This document shows, one piece after another, positions 45,395-53,816 of a stretch of DNA of 64,000 bases. The position numbers were made by a program, and so were the translations under genes. Every line of letters begins with the position of its first letter. The first letter of the stretch is position 1. The notes under the pieces were generated by a model. It was given only the letters and a program-made list of their open reading frames with translations. It was not told where the DNA came from and searched no databases. The DNA is from an uncultured Muribaculaceae bacterium (GTDB taxonomy: Bacteria; Bacteroidota; Bacteroidia; Bacteroidales; Muribaculaceae), in the NCBI GenBank assembly GCA_910586455.1, contig CAJUHX010000003.1, positions 16,940 through 80,939 of the forward strand. The letters run 5' to 3'.

Positions 45395-46088
45395 GCTGCT
45401 GCTGTGCCTGACGCTGCTGTCGGCCTGCGCAGGCATCGCCTCGGCTGAAACCCACTACAAACCAAGGATATCGCTGGGCGGACGCGCCGGCGTGTCGATG
45501 TCGCGCATATCGCTCTCGCCATCGGTGCGCCAGAACTGGCTGACGGGCAGCGCCGGCTCGCTGACATTCCGCTATACCGAGGAGAAAATCTTCGGCCTCA
45601 TAGCCGAACTTGGCTGGAGCCAGCGCGGCTGGAGCGAGAACTTCTCCGACCCAAACAGCAAAGTCAAGAATCCGCTGGAGTACAAACGCTCCATTACCTA
45701 CATAAGCCTGCCGGTAATGACACACGTGTACTTTGGTACCCGCCGCATGAAGTTCTTCTTCAACGCCGGCCCTGAAGTAAGCTACATGCTTACAAGCGGC
45801 ATTACGAGCAATTTCGACTACCACAACCCGAGTTCGTCGGCGCACTGGCCCGATCGGGCACGCATGACCGAGCAACTGACAATGGACATCAGCAACCGCT
45901 TCGACTACGGCATCACCGCCGGTCTGGGCGGCGAGTTCTACCTCAATCCGCGTCACTCGGTCAACATCGAGGCCCGCTTCTATTATGGCCTCGGCAATAT
46001 ATTCCCGGCCAAAGTCAGCGACACTTTCAGTGCATCACGCTGCATGAACCTCGAACTCACACTGGGCTACTGGTTCCGCCTTAAGTAA
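45366..46088 (+). CDS. PorT-like outer-membrane beta-barrel protein
   Basis: A 240-residue protein with a signal peptide ([27 protein letters not shown]) and an eight-stranded-barrel pattern, rich in Tyr, Phe and Gly in alternating strands (AGVSMSRISL, FGLIAELGWSQRGW, NFDYHNP, NIEARFYYGLGN, LELTLGYWFRLK). It resembles the PorT/outer-membrane beta-barrel family in Bacteroidetes. The start lies inside the previous gene (29 nt overlap). A large hairpin follows the stop. Confidence 0.8.
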   Translation: MASIPTACSKLLLCLTLLSACAGIASAETHYKPRISLGGRAGVSMSRISLSPSVRQNWLTGSAGSLTFRYTEEKIFGLIAELGWSQRGWSENFSDPNSKVKNPLEYKRSITYISLPVMTHVYFGTRRMKFFFNAGPEVSYMLTSGITSNFDYHNPSSSAHWPDRARMTEQLTMDISNRFDYGITAGLGGEFYLNPRHSVNIEARFYYGLGNIFPAKVSDTFSASRCMNLELTLGYWFRLK

Positions 46089-46097
46089 CAAAACAAA

Positions 46098-46150
46098 CGG
46101 GTGTTTCATAACTATCAGCCACGATGTAGCTGATAGTTATGAAACACCCG
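46098..46150. terminator. 22-bp perfect hairpin between convergent genes
   Basis: The arms (46098-46119 and 46129-46150) are exact reverse complements, 22 bp each, with a 9-nt loop, and arm start CGGGTGTTTCATAACTATC. There is no U-run. It lies between the PorT-like gene (plus) and the DUF3332 gene (minus), so it could stop or stabilise both transcripts. Confidence 0.8.
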
Positions 46151-46172
46151 CAAGTGTTATGTCGGCCAGAAA

Positions 46173-46718
46173 TCAGCGCATGGCGAAGCAGCTGCCGCTG
46201 ACTGCCTGCTGATAAGCATAGAGGCCGGCATCGCTCAGCTCCACGGTCTTGTAGCTGCCGTCGGGCTGAGGCAGGCTCACGTGAGTGTCGTCGACAAAGG
46301 TGAAGATGGTATGACTCTCACCACCAATGTTGTAGCTCCAGCTGTTGTCGTCGGCATTGAAGTCGAGGCGCACTACCGAACCGTCGGTTTCCGAGGTGAT
46401 AGTATATCCCTTGCCGTCGCATTCAACCAGGTAACGGCCTTCCTGACCTTCGATTACCTTCTTGCCTTTGGCCACAGGGTTACCACCGCTCCAGAACTCT
46501 ATAGAGTTGAGAACCAGCAAGTCGGCCAGCGACGATACCTCGTAAACGGGCAGAACCCAGAATGCGAAGAATACCAGTTCGTTGACGAACTTGTTGCCTA
46601 CAGTCTTGTTCCAGGCCAGAAGCTTGTTGGTCAGCGAGAAGCTGCCTATACACGAGCTGAAGAGCATCGAGCCTCCCAGAAGACACACGATTGCCACGCT
46701 TAAATAAGTTTTCTTCAT
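46173..46718 (-). CDS. DUF3332 lipoprotein
   Basis: A 181-residue lipoprotein: Cys at residue 23 after LLGGSMLFSSC. The body shows the typical DUF3332 pattern: KLLAWNKTVGNKFVNELVFFAFWVLPVYEVSSLADLLVLNSIEFWSGGNP, a hydrophobic segment that probably packs in the membrane, then a beta-rich C-terminal half (EGRYLVECDGKGYTITSETDGS). The family is found near secretion and envelope genes and has no assigned function. A single-gene unit appears likely, as the next gene starts 41 nt upstream. Confidence 0.85.
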   Translation of the reverse strand: MKKTYLSVAIVCLLGGSMLFSSCIGSFSLTNKLLAWNKTVGNKFVNELVFFAFWVLPVYEVSSLADLLVLNSIEFWSGGNPVAKGKKVIEGQEGRYLVECDGKGYTITSETDGSVVRLDFNADDNSWSYNIGGESHTIFTFVDDTHVSLPQPDGSYKTVELSDAGLYAYQQAVSGSCFAMR

Positions 46719-46759
46719 ATTGTTCAGAATTAATAAGGTGATTGAAAAATTGAATTGAA

Positions 46760-48151
46760 TTATAGAGGAATTACGCGCTTGGCATGCTCGTAGAAGTTCA
46801 TAATCTGCTTTACGTAGCTGACGGTTTCCGAACCGCGGGCATAGCCATAGCGTACCACATCGTCGTTATAATACTTTTTCTGCATCTTCATCAACAGTGC
46901 TTTAGCCACATTGTCGTCCCACACCTTGGGGTTCATGCCGTACTTCTCGGCCAGACGTATGGCGTCGAGCACATGGCCCAGACCACAATTGTAGGCCGCA
47001 AGCACAAACTTTATCCGCTCCTTGTCTTCGGGCACCTGCTTGCGCAGTTGCCTGTCGAGGTCGGCCAGAAGCTGTGTAGCAACTTTTACACTTATGTTGG
47101 GTGAGCCAAGGCTCTTGAGATTCTGGCCGTATCCACGCCCTGTGCGCGGCATAATCTGCATCAGACCGCGGGCACCCACCCATGAGCGGGCAGAGGCGTT
47201 GAAACGGCTCTCAACGTAGCCTTGTGCCGCCATCAGACGCCAGTCCAGGCCAATGCCGGGAGCGTAGGTCTTGAACAACCGGTCGTAGTTCGATATATAG
47301 CCTTTAGCGAAGTTGAAAGCGACCTTGGGAAACGACTTGCTCTGCTCGAAATAGCGCTTCAGCAGTTCGGCGTTGGCCTGCTTCTGCTCGTCGGTATCGA
47401 ACCATTCGTTGATTTCGCGGGCCAGACGCTCGTTGTCCTTGGCTACGGCCCACGACTGACGCTGTTCGTCGCTAAGTGGCAGACTGATGTCAAGGTCGTG
47501 ATAGTAGGTTTCGTTGAGCATAGCCACGTCGCTGTCGACTACAGTTAACGGCAGCTTGCCGTCCGACACCATCTCTATAAGGTCTTCAGTAATAAGGGTA
47601 TCGGCATTGATTTCGCGTATGTCGATTCCGCCTCCGAGTTCCTCATTGAGGTTATGCATTCGCCTCAGATACTTGGAGTCGGCCTCCACATAGACTGTTT
47701 CTCCCACCAGCTGTGTCACGTCGGTAATCGGGGCGCGTCCTTCGCGCTTGCTCTGCACCAGTACCTGTCGTGTATAGTTCTCGGGCCCGCAGGCCTTTAC
47801 CAGCTCTTTGTAGTGGGCTGTTATTGGCACTTCGTAGGCTATAAGGTCGGCCTTTCCGCTATCCACCATCTCAATGGCCCGTTTCAGCGACTTAACCGCA
47901 GTGAGTTTCATCGTCAGCCCCCTGGCCTGGCAGAAGTCGTGGGCCAGAGTATAGTCGTAGCCAAGCGAGTCGCCTCGATAGATAAAAAACGATGTAGGCC
48001 CGTACAGAGTCACCACCCTAAGAGTATCGTCGGCTGTCGGCGCGCTTTTACGGCCGACAGGGCCCGACGACTTTCCGCCGCCGCAGCCGGCCAGGACCGC
48101 TGCAGCAGCTATAATAGAGAGAGATAGGAGAATGAGTCTGGTAAGTTTCAC
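46760..48151 (-). CDS. Membrane-bound lytic transglycosylase F (MltF-like)
   Basis: A 463-residue lipoprotein with lipobox VLAGC (Cys at 22). Residues 40-265 form a solute-binding-protein-like domain (RVVTLYGPTSFFIYRGDSLGYDY, VDSGKADLIAYEVPI). Residues 300-450 are the SLT catalytic domain: GYVESRFNASARSWVGARGLMQIMPRT, with the catalytic Glu after GYV, and VLAAYNCGLGHVLDA. This two-domain layout is MltF. It cleaves the glycan backbone and the substrate-like domain may regulate it. It stands 47 nt after purM in the same direction. Confidence 0.92.
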   Translation of the reverse strand: MKLTRLILLSLSIIAAAAVLAGCGGGKSSGPVGRKSAPTADDTLRVVTLYGPTSFFIYRGDSLGYDYTLAHDFCQARGLTMKLTAVKSLKRAIEMVDSGKADLIAYEVPITAHYKELVKACGPENYTRQVLVQSKREGRAPITDVTQLVGETVYVEADSKYLRRMHNLNEELGGGIDIREINADTLITEDLIEMVSDGKLPLTVVDSDVAMLNETYYHDLDISLPLSDEQRQSWAVAKDNERLAREINEWFDTDEQKQANAELLKRYFEQSKSFPKVAFNFAKGYISNYDRLFKTYAPGIGLDWRLMAAQGYVESRFNASARSWVGARGLMQIMPRTGRGYGQNLKSLGSPNISVKVATQLLADLDRQLRKQVPEDKERIKFVLAAYNCGLGHVLDAIRLAEKYGMNPKVWDDNVAKALLMKMQKKYYNDDVVRYGYARGSETVSYVKQIMNFYEHAKRVIPL

Positions 48152-48198
48152 AGTCTATCGGATTTGTACGGAACGGCGACTGCGCTGCCCCGCAGGAT

Positions 48199-49365
48199 TC
48201 AATACTCGAAGGTACCCTTCTCCGAGATGATGGTGAGGTGATTGGCCGGTGCCTCCTCGACACGGCCTACCACGCGCGCGTCGATACCGAACGAAGCTGC
48301 GATATCAATCACGCGGGCAGCGTGTTCCGGACGAAGATAAATCTCCATGCGGTGGCCCATATTGAACACCTTGTACATCTCCGCCCAGTCGGTGCCCGAT
48401 TCTCGCTGTATCAGGTCGAACAGAGGCGGCACGGGGAACAGGTTGTCTTTTATAACATGTTTATTCTGCACGAAGTTCATTACCTTGGTCTGGGCACCGC
48501 CTGAGCAATGTACCATACCATGGATTTGGGGGCGCATCTCGTCGAGCAGTTTTTTTATTACCGGAGCGTATGTACGTGTGGGCGAAAGCACCAGTTTGCC
48601 GGCGTCGAGCTCTACTCCATCTACGGTGTCGGTGAGGCTGCGGCTGCCGCTGTACACCAGTTCGGAGGGCACTGCGGCGTCGAATGTTTCGGGATAACGC
48701 TCAGCCAGATATTTGCTGAATACGTCGTGGCGGGCCGAAGTCAGACCGTTGCTGCCCATGCCGCCGTTGTAGCAGTCCTCGTATGTGGCCTGACCGTATG
48801 AGGCAAGGCCCACTATTACATCGCCGGCCTGAATATTGCCGTTGTCAATCACATCGGCCCGACGCATGCGGCAGGTAACTGTACTGTCGACGATTATTGT
48901 GCGGACCAGGTCGCCTACATCAGCGGTTTCGCCGCCGGTACTTATGGCGTTCACGCCCTGTCGTCTGAGTTCGGCCAGCAGTTCTTCCGTTCCGTTGATT
49001 ATAGCCGAGATTACCTCGCCCGGAATCAGCTGCTTGTTGCGGCCTATGGTCGAAGATACCAGTATGTTGTCGGTGGCTCCGACACAGAGCAGGTCGTCGA
49101 TGTTCATAATCAGGGCATCCTGGGCAATGCCTTTCCATACGCTCAGGTCGCCGGTTTCGCGCCAGTAGGCGTATGCCAGCGACGATTTGGTGCCGGCTCC
49201 GTCGGCGTGCATTATATTGCAATACTCGGGGTCGCCGCCCAACATGTCGGGGATGATTTTGCAGAATGCTGTGGGATACAGGCCCTTGTCGACATTCTTG
49301 ATTGCTGCGTGTACATCTTCTTTGGATGCCGACACGCCTCTGAGATCGTAGCGTTTTGAATTCAT
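48199..49365 (-). CDS. purM: AIR synthase (PurM-like)
   Basis: A 388-residue phosphoribosylformylglycinamidine cyclo-ligase, fifth step of purine synthesis. Signature segments are HADGAGTKSSLAYAYWRETG (nucleotide-binding), SSTIGRNKQLIPGEVISAI, GGETADVGDLVRTIIVDSTVTCRMRRADVID, and TYEDCYNGGMGSNGLTSARHDVF. It is about 40 residues longer than E. coli PurM. The residues KVFNMGHRMEIYL near the C-terminus match the family's NMGxGM block. It sits 27 nt after the antiporter gene. Confidence 0.93.
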   Translation of the reverse strand: MNSKRYDLRGVSASKEDVHAAIKNVDKGLYPTAFCKIIPDMLGGDPEYCNIMHADGAGTKSSLAYAYWRETGDLSVWKGIAQDALIMNIDDLLCVGATDNILVSSTIGRNKQLIPGEVISAIINGTEELLAELRRQGVNAISTGGETADVGDLVRTIIVDSTVTCRMRRADVIDNGNIQAGDVIVGLASYGQATYEDCYNGGMGSNGLTSARHDVFSKYLAERYPETFDAAVPSELVYSGSRSLTDTVDGVELDAGKLVLSPTRTYAPVIKKLLDEMRPQIHGMVHCSGGAQTKVMNFVQNKHVIKDNLFPVPPLFDLIQRESGTDWAEMYKVFNMGHRMEIYLRPEHAARVIDIAASFGIDARVVGRVEEAPANHLTIISEKGTFEY

Positions 49366-49392
49366 ATCGTGATTGGTTCTGGATTCATGTTA

Positions 49393-51588
49393 TCATTTGC
49401 CGAATTTCAGTCCGGCTATCTTGCAGGGGTCGCCTACGAGCCATACCAGATCGCCGACGCGGAATACCAGGTCGGGCTGTGAGTCAATGTACTCGCCCTC
49501 GCGTTGCACCGCCACCACTATAGCGTCGTAGCTGGCACGCAGCGAGCTGCTGCGCGGAGTAGCCCCCACCAGCGGCGAACTGTCGGAGAGCAGCACGCTT
49601 GTCAGCTTGACTTCGGAGTCAGACTCACCTTCGGGCAAGGGCATCTCTACCTCGGGCAGCATGCCCTGCAGCTGCTCGTCGGTACCGATTACGCCTATCA
49701 CATCGCCGGGATAAAGGCGTTGATGGGCGCCCGGAATGGCTATGAGCCTGGGGCCGCGCTGTATGCTCACCACGTTCACCCCGAAGCGATGTCGCAGGTT
49801 ACTGTCGGCCAGACGCTGTCCGGCGAAAGTACAGCCGCTGCCCACGGTCATATAGGCCTGGTGCAGGTCGCTCACCACCTGGTTGTTGCGTCCGCTGCGG
49901 CGAAGCTCACGCTCGTTGAGATTGTCGATGAACTTACTCTCCATCCGGGTCATCTGACCTCGCAGACGCTTACTGAAATACAACCCGGCCAGCAGCAGGC
50001 AGGCGGCGGCCACATATATGCCGGCCCAGGCCGAATACACGCGGCTTATAACCTGGATTACAAACACAAAGGCTATAATCCAGCGAAATATCATTATTAC
50101 TGTGCGCGGTGTCTTGGCTCCGGGTGTGCTGATTATCTCGCCGGACGACGGCGGCGATACCAGCGCCAGCAGGAAGGGCGCCATACATATAATGGTCACA
50201 GTAGCCGTAAGCAGGTTGCTCCATGCCGGGGTGATGCTGTGCAGCCACGGCGACAGATAGTCGCGTCCGGCCAGCATTATGGCTATGAGTATTATCGAGT
50301 AGATTATCGTTGTAGCAGCATAGCGCTTTATCACCTTGCCCCACTTGTGGCCGGAAGCTGCGTCCTTGGAGGCCTCGTTCTGATAGCGGTTGATAAGGAA
50401 GCTCAGGCGCTCGGGCAAATGCCGCTCTATGCTGTTATATACCGGCACCGCCATCTTGATAAAGTACGGAGTGGTAAAAGTGGTGATGACCGACACCGCT
50501 ACCACTATGGGGTAAAGCGTCGGCACCAGCACACCCAGGCTCATGCCCAGAGTTGCTATGATGAAAGCAAATTCGCCTATCTGTGTAAGCGAGAAGCCCG
50601 ACTGTATGGCCACCTTCAGGGTCTGACCGGTGACAATCATGCCGAAAGTACCGAACACTATCATGCCTGCGATTACCACAGCCGACAATATCACTATCGG
50701 CAGCCAGTACTCAACAAGTATGGCCGGCTGCACCATCATGCCTACTGATATAAAGAATACCGCCCCGAAAAGGTCTTTTACTGGTGTAACCACATGCTCT
50801 ATGCGCTCGGCATAGCTGGTACCGGCCAGTATCGAACCCATGACGAAGGCCCCGAGTGCCAGCGAGAAGCCGCAGTACACCGAGAACACCGCCATGCCGA
50901 GGCAGAGGCCCATGCTGATTACAAGCAGTGTTTCGCTGTTGAGAAAACGGCGGAAGGCGTTGAACATGCTCGGAAGCACATACACGCCCACCAGAAACCA
51001 CATAACAAGAAAGAACACCAGCTTGCCAACGCTCAATAGCAACTGAGTGCCCTCGACACTATTGTTGATGGCTATCGACGATAATATCACCATCATAACC
51101 ACTGCAAACAGGTCTTCGACTATAAGTACGGCCAGTACCATCGAGGCAAACTTCTGCTGGCGCAGGCCAAGGTCGGTGAATGCCTTGATTATTATGGTTG
51201 TGGACGACATGGACAGCATGCCGCCCAGAAACAGACTGTTGATGGTGTTGAAGCCCAGAAGGTGCCCTATGGCAAAACCGGCACACATCATGCCGGCCAC
51301 GATTATCATGGCCGTGACCACGGCACTGCCTCCGCTGTTGAGCAATTTCTTGAAGCTGAACTCAAGTCCGAGGCTGAACAGAAGCACCACAATGCCTATC
51401 TCGGCCCAGAAGTCGATGTTCGCTTCGGTGGTGACCGACGGCAGATATTCAAAGTGGGGGCTGGCCAGAAAGCCGGCCACAATGTAGCCAAGCACCACCG
51501 GTTGCCGAATCCATTTGAACAGCACCGTTACAAACGCGCCCAACAACAATATGAACGCAAGGTCCTTGATTAGTCCTTCTATCTCCAA
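49393..51588 (-). CDS. Kef-type cation/proton antiporter with two RCK-C domains
   Basis: A 731-residue CPA2 antiporter. It has about 13 membrane helices, the hallmark GIVVLLFSLGLEFSFKKLL, and a later helix with SLALGAFVMGSILAGTSYAERIEHVVTPVKDLFGAVFFISVGMM. The C-terminus carries two TrkA-C/RCK-C domains (about 590-660 and 665-731), the first starting with CTFAGQRLADSNLRHRFGVNVV. No RCK-N NAD domain is present, so ligand control is by RCK-C alone. It may export K+ or Na+ for pH balance. Confidence 0.92.
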   Translation of the reverse strand: MEIEGLIKDLAFILLLGAFVTVLFKWIRQPVVLGYIVAGFLASPHFEYLPSVTTEANIDFWAEIGIVVLLFSLGLEFSFKKLLNSGGSAVVTAMIIVAGMMCAGFAIGHLLGFNTINSLFLGGMLSMSSTTIIIKAFTDLGLRQQKFASMVLAVLIVEDLFAVVMMVILSSIAINNSVEGTQLLLSVGKLVFFLVMWFLVGVYVLPSMFNAFRRFLNSETLLVISMGLCLGMAVFSVYCGFSLALGAFVMGSILAGTSYAERIEHVVTPVKDLFGAVFFISVGMMVQPAILVEYWLPIVILSAVVIAGMIVFGTFGMIVTGQTLKVAIQSGFSLTQIGEFAFIIATLGMSLGVLVPTLYPIVVAVSVITTFTTPYFIKMAVPVYNSIERHLPERLSFLINRYQNEASKDAASGHKWGKVIKRYAATTIIYSIILIAIMLAGRDYLSPWLHSITPAWSNLLTATVTIICMAPFLLALVSPPSSGEIISTPGAKTPRTVIMIFRWIIAFVFVIQVISRVYSAWAGIYVAAACLLLAGLYFSKRLRGQMTRMESKFIDNLNERELRRSGRNNQVVSDLHQAYMTVGSGCTFAGQRLADSNLRHRFGVNVVSIQRGPRLIAIPGAHQRLYPGDVIGVIGTDEQLQGMLPEVEMPLPEGESDSEVKLTSVLLSDSSPLVGATPRSSSLRASYDAIVVAVQREGEYIDSQPDLVFRVGDLVWLVGDPCKIAGLKFGK

Positions 51589-51612
51589 TTTTAGCAGTAT
51601 CTATTTTAAGTG

Positions 51613-52335
51613 TTAAATACTCAACTGGTTGGCAAGGGTAATTGCCTGAGTGGGATGTTCGTGGCTGAGTTCGTCGAACAGCTTTATATAGTCGATGCTC
51701 GCATGAGCCAGAATTACAAGGTTGAGCGACGTGGTGTTGGTTTCGTAGTTGTACTCCACATAAAAATTGCTCAGATGTATGCGGTGGTTCTTCAGCACCT
51801 TGCGGTATCCGCTGATGTCGTGCAATATCGTTCCGAGGCGCATGCGTATGATGCGCGACTCGCTTCCGGCGCTCATGCGGTGTTCAATACTCTCGAGCTG
51901 TACCAGTATGAACAGAATCAACATGGTGGCTACCACCGACAGCCAGTACAGCCCCACCCCCACGGCCATGCCTATGGTCGCCACCATCCAGATGCCGGCG
52001 GCGGTGGTAAGGCCGCGTACCGAACCTTTCATCTGAATTATGGCACCTGCGCCGAGGAAGCCAATACCGGTGACTACCTGTGCGGCGATACGGCCCGGGT
52101 CGCCGTTTTTAAGGCCCATATACTCCTGAGGCACATATATACTCAGCAGCATGGCCAGGGTTGCACCCATGGCTATGAGCGAGAATGTGCGCACGCCGGC
52201 GCTCTGCCCCTTGCGTTTGCGCTCAAAGCCCACAACGGCGCCGAGTACCATGCTGAGCAGCAGTTTATAGATGCTGCCCACCGTGGTCACCTCTATGCCG
52301 TTGACGGCCTGATATATGTTCTGCCAGAAGTCCAA
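51613..52335 (-). CDS. MgtC/SapB-family membrane protein
   Basis: A 240-residue protein: an N-terminal membrane domain with about five helices and family motif LLSMVLGAVVGFERKRKGQSAGVRTFSLIAMGATLAML, then GFLGAGAIIQMKGSVRGLTTAAGIW. The C-terminal 90 residues form an ACT-like soluble domain. Family members inhibit the F1Fo ATP synthase or help Mg2+ homeostasis. It lies between the antiporter gene (24 nt) and the coiled-coil protein gene (31 nt), in the same direction. Confidence 0.9.
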   Translation of the reverse strand: MDFWQNIYQAVNGIEVTTVGSIYKLLLSMVLGAVVGFERKRKGQSAGVRTFSLIAMGATLAMLLSIYVPQEYMGLKNGDPGRIAAQVVTGIGFLGAGAIIQMKGSVRGLTTAAGIWMVATIGMAVGVGLYWLSVVATMLILFILVQLESIEHRMSAGSESRIIRMRLGTILHDISGYRKVLKNHRIHLSNFYVEYNYETNTTSLNLVILAHASIDYIKLFDELSHEHPTQAITLANQLSI

Positions 52336-52366
52336 TTTTGGTATTTAGTGTTTGACGTTTAATATT

Positions 52367-53365
52367 TTACTTGAGATTTACCGTAGTCTTGCCCACACGG
52401 TAGCCGTCGGTAAACACTTCTACGGTATATGCGCCGCCGCTGAGGGTATTGTTGGCACAATCGTAATATATGGTCACCGGCACATCGTCGCCGCCATATT
52501 CGATGGTGCGCTTGGCGGTGTAAGGCACCGAGCCGCCTTCGAAACTGAAGTTGCCGGCGCCGCCCAGCAGGTCGGCGCTGGGGGTGGTTATGCGGATATA
52601 GAAGGTCTTCTCGCCCACCGAAGCCGATACATTTTTCAGCACGGTAAAGTTTACGGCAAACTGTTTGGCCTTCTTTACATTCTTTTCGGTTTTGCCCTTT
52701 TTATTGAGAGGCTGCAGGCCAAGACCGTTGACATTGAGCTTGGAGGCGCGTTCCATATCCTGGCTGAGCTGGCGGTTGCGCTCGGCAGTCGACGACACCT
52801 GCGACTGCAGCTGCTGGTTCTGGTCCTTTATCTGTGCGTTTTCTTCGCGCAGAGCCTGATTTTCCTTGTTCAGGCGGTCGATTTCCTCCACGTAGTGCTT
52901 GAGCAGAGCACGCAGAGTGTCGATTTCGCTTTTGAGTTTGGCAATTTCGGCAGCCGACTTGTTTTTGGTATCCTTGAGTTCGCGCTGCAGGCGTTCCACC
53001 TCCATACGTGCTGTATTGTATTTCTCTTCAAGAGCAAGTTTGAGCGAGTCGTTGGTAATCTGCATACGCTGCGACTCGAATTCATCGAATTCACGGTTAA
53101 GGCTTTCGTACTCAAATTGCAGAGCCTGCTGCTCGAGGGCGAGTTCGGCCTCTTCTTTGGCTCTCAGAGCCTCTTCGGCCCGGCGCCTGGAGTCGGCCGA
53201 TGTTTTCAATAACAGCCACAGGCCGACTACCACAACCACAATAGCCACACCTATCAGCACCCAGAAAAGCGATGTCTGGGTAAAGGGCTGCTTGGGGCTT
53301 TCCTGCTGCTGTTGCATCTTTGTAGTATCATCTGCCGCTTCGCGGCGGTAGGGAGTATTGTCCAT
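52367..53365 (-). CDS. Coiled-coil membrane protein with a C-terminal beta domain (paralog A)
   Basis: A 332-residue protein. One membrane helix (residues 34-55) follows a cytoplasmic N-terminal part. A long coiled coil (60-205) of heptads (LQRELKDTKNKSAAEIAKLKSEID) precedes a beta domain (240-332) with GEKTFYIRITTPSAD, GGAGNFSFEGG and GGAYTVEVFTDGYRVGKTTVNLK. Architecture and C-terminal pattern are the same as in the protein at 53817, on the far side of the ferredoxin gene. The function is unknown; I would guess envelope scaffolding. Confidence 0.75.
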   Translation of the reverse strand: MDNTPYRREAADDTTKMQQQQESPKQPFTQTSLFWVLIGVAIVVVVVGLWLLLKTSADSRRRAEEALRAKEEAELALEQQALQFEYESLNREFDEFESQRMQITNDSLKLALEEKYNTARMEVERLQRELKDTKNKSAAEIAKLKSEIDTLRALLKHYVEEIDRLNKENQALREENAQIKDQNQQLQSQVSSTAERNRQLSQDMERASKLNVNGLGLQPLNKKGKTEKNVKKAKQFAVNFTVLKNVSASVGEKTFYIRITTPSADLLGGAGNFSFEGGSVPYTAKRTIEYGGDDVPVTIYYDCANNTLSGGAYTVEVFTDGYRVGKTTVNLK

Positions 53366-53406
53366 CTGTAATGAGTTTGAATTTACGTGATAGAATTTTG
53401 AGTATG

Positions 53407-53437
53407 CAAATTTACTAATTATTTATGAGCGGGCAAA
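53407..53437 (-). promoter_or_regulatory. Promoter of coiled-coil protein A
   Basis: Minus strand: TTTG (CAAA at 53434-53437), 19-nt gap, TAAATTTG (53407-53414). It is 41 nt from the start codon. Confidence 0.8.
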
Positions 53438-53512
53438 GACGGGCATCGGGCTAAATTTTACTTTTTTTTGTAATATTTTCTCCCGAAAAGCCATTATAAC
53501 AAAAAAAAGAAT

Positions 53513-53520
53513 TAAATTTG
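53513..53520 (+). promoter_or_regulatory. -7 box of the ferredoxin gene
   Basis: TAAATTTG, 60 nt before the ATG at 53581. No TTTG at the usual position. The stretch 53438-53512 is A/T-rich with a run of T. Confidence 0.55.
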
Positions 53521-53580
53521 CAGTCTAAACAACTACACAAGAACCCGTAATAATTATCTAACTAATTAAATTTAAGAACA

Positions 53581-53751
53581 ATGGCTTACGTAATTACTGA
53601 CCGCTGCGTAGCTTGCGGTACCTGCCTTCCCGTTTGCCCCGTTGAAGCTATCTCCGAGGGTGAAATCTACCACATCGATCCCGATACCTGCATCGAATGC
53701 GGCAGCTGTGCCGAAGTTTGCCCCAGCGGCGCTATCGAGCCCGGCGAATAA
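53581..53751 (+). CDS. 2[4Fe-4S] ferredoxin
   Basis: A 56-residue clostridial-type ferredoxin, a low-potential electron carrier in anaerobes. It has the two CxxCxxCxxxCP motifs: Cys 9, 12, 15 and 19 (CVACGTCLPVCP) and 37, 40, 43 and 47 (CIECGSCAEVCP). Both clusters are complete. The start is the only ATG and the length is the family norm (about 55). It has its own promoter and a strong terminator, and stands alone between two minus-strand coiled-coil genes. Confidence 0.96.
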   Translation: MAYVITDRCVACGTCLPVCPVEAISEGEIYHIDPDTCIECGSCAEVCPSGAIEPGE

Positions 53752-53772
53752 TTCGCGGACTATAACAAGAAC

Positions 53773-53811
53773 AAAAAAACTGGAAAGTCTGAACGACATT
53801 CCAGTTTTTTT
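53773..53811. terminator. Bidirectional terminator after the ferredoxin
   Basis: A 13-bp perfect repeat: AAAAAAACTGGAA (53773-53785) and TTCCAGTTTTTTT (53799-53811), with a 13-nt loop. The U-run on both strands fits termination of the ferredoxin and of coiled-coil protein B. Confidence 0.9.
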
Positions 53812-53816
53812 ATTTC

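Noticed and set aside
46089..46172. Attenuator or riboswitch in the gap around the 22-bp hairpin
   Set aside because: Both neighbouring genes end here, so there is no downstream gene to regulate; a terminator or repeat is more likely.
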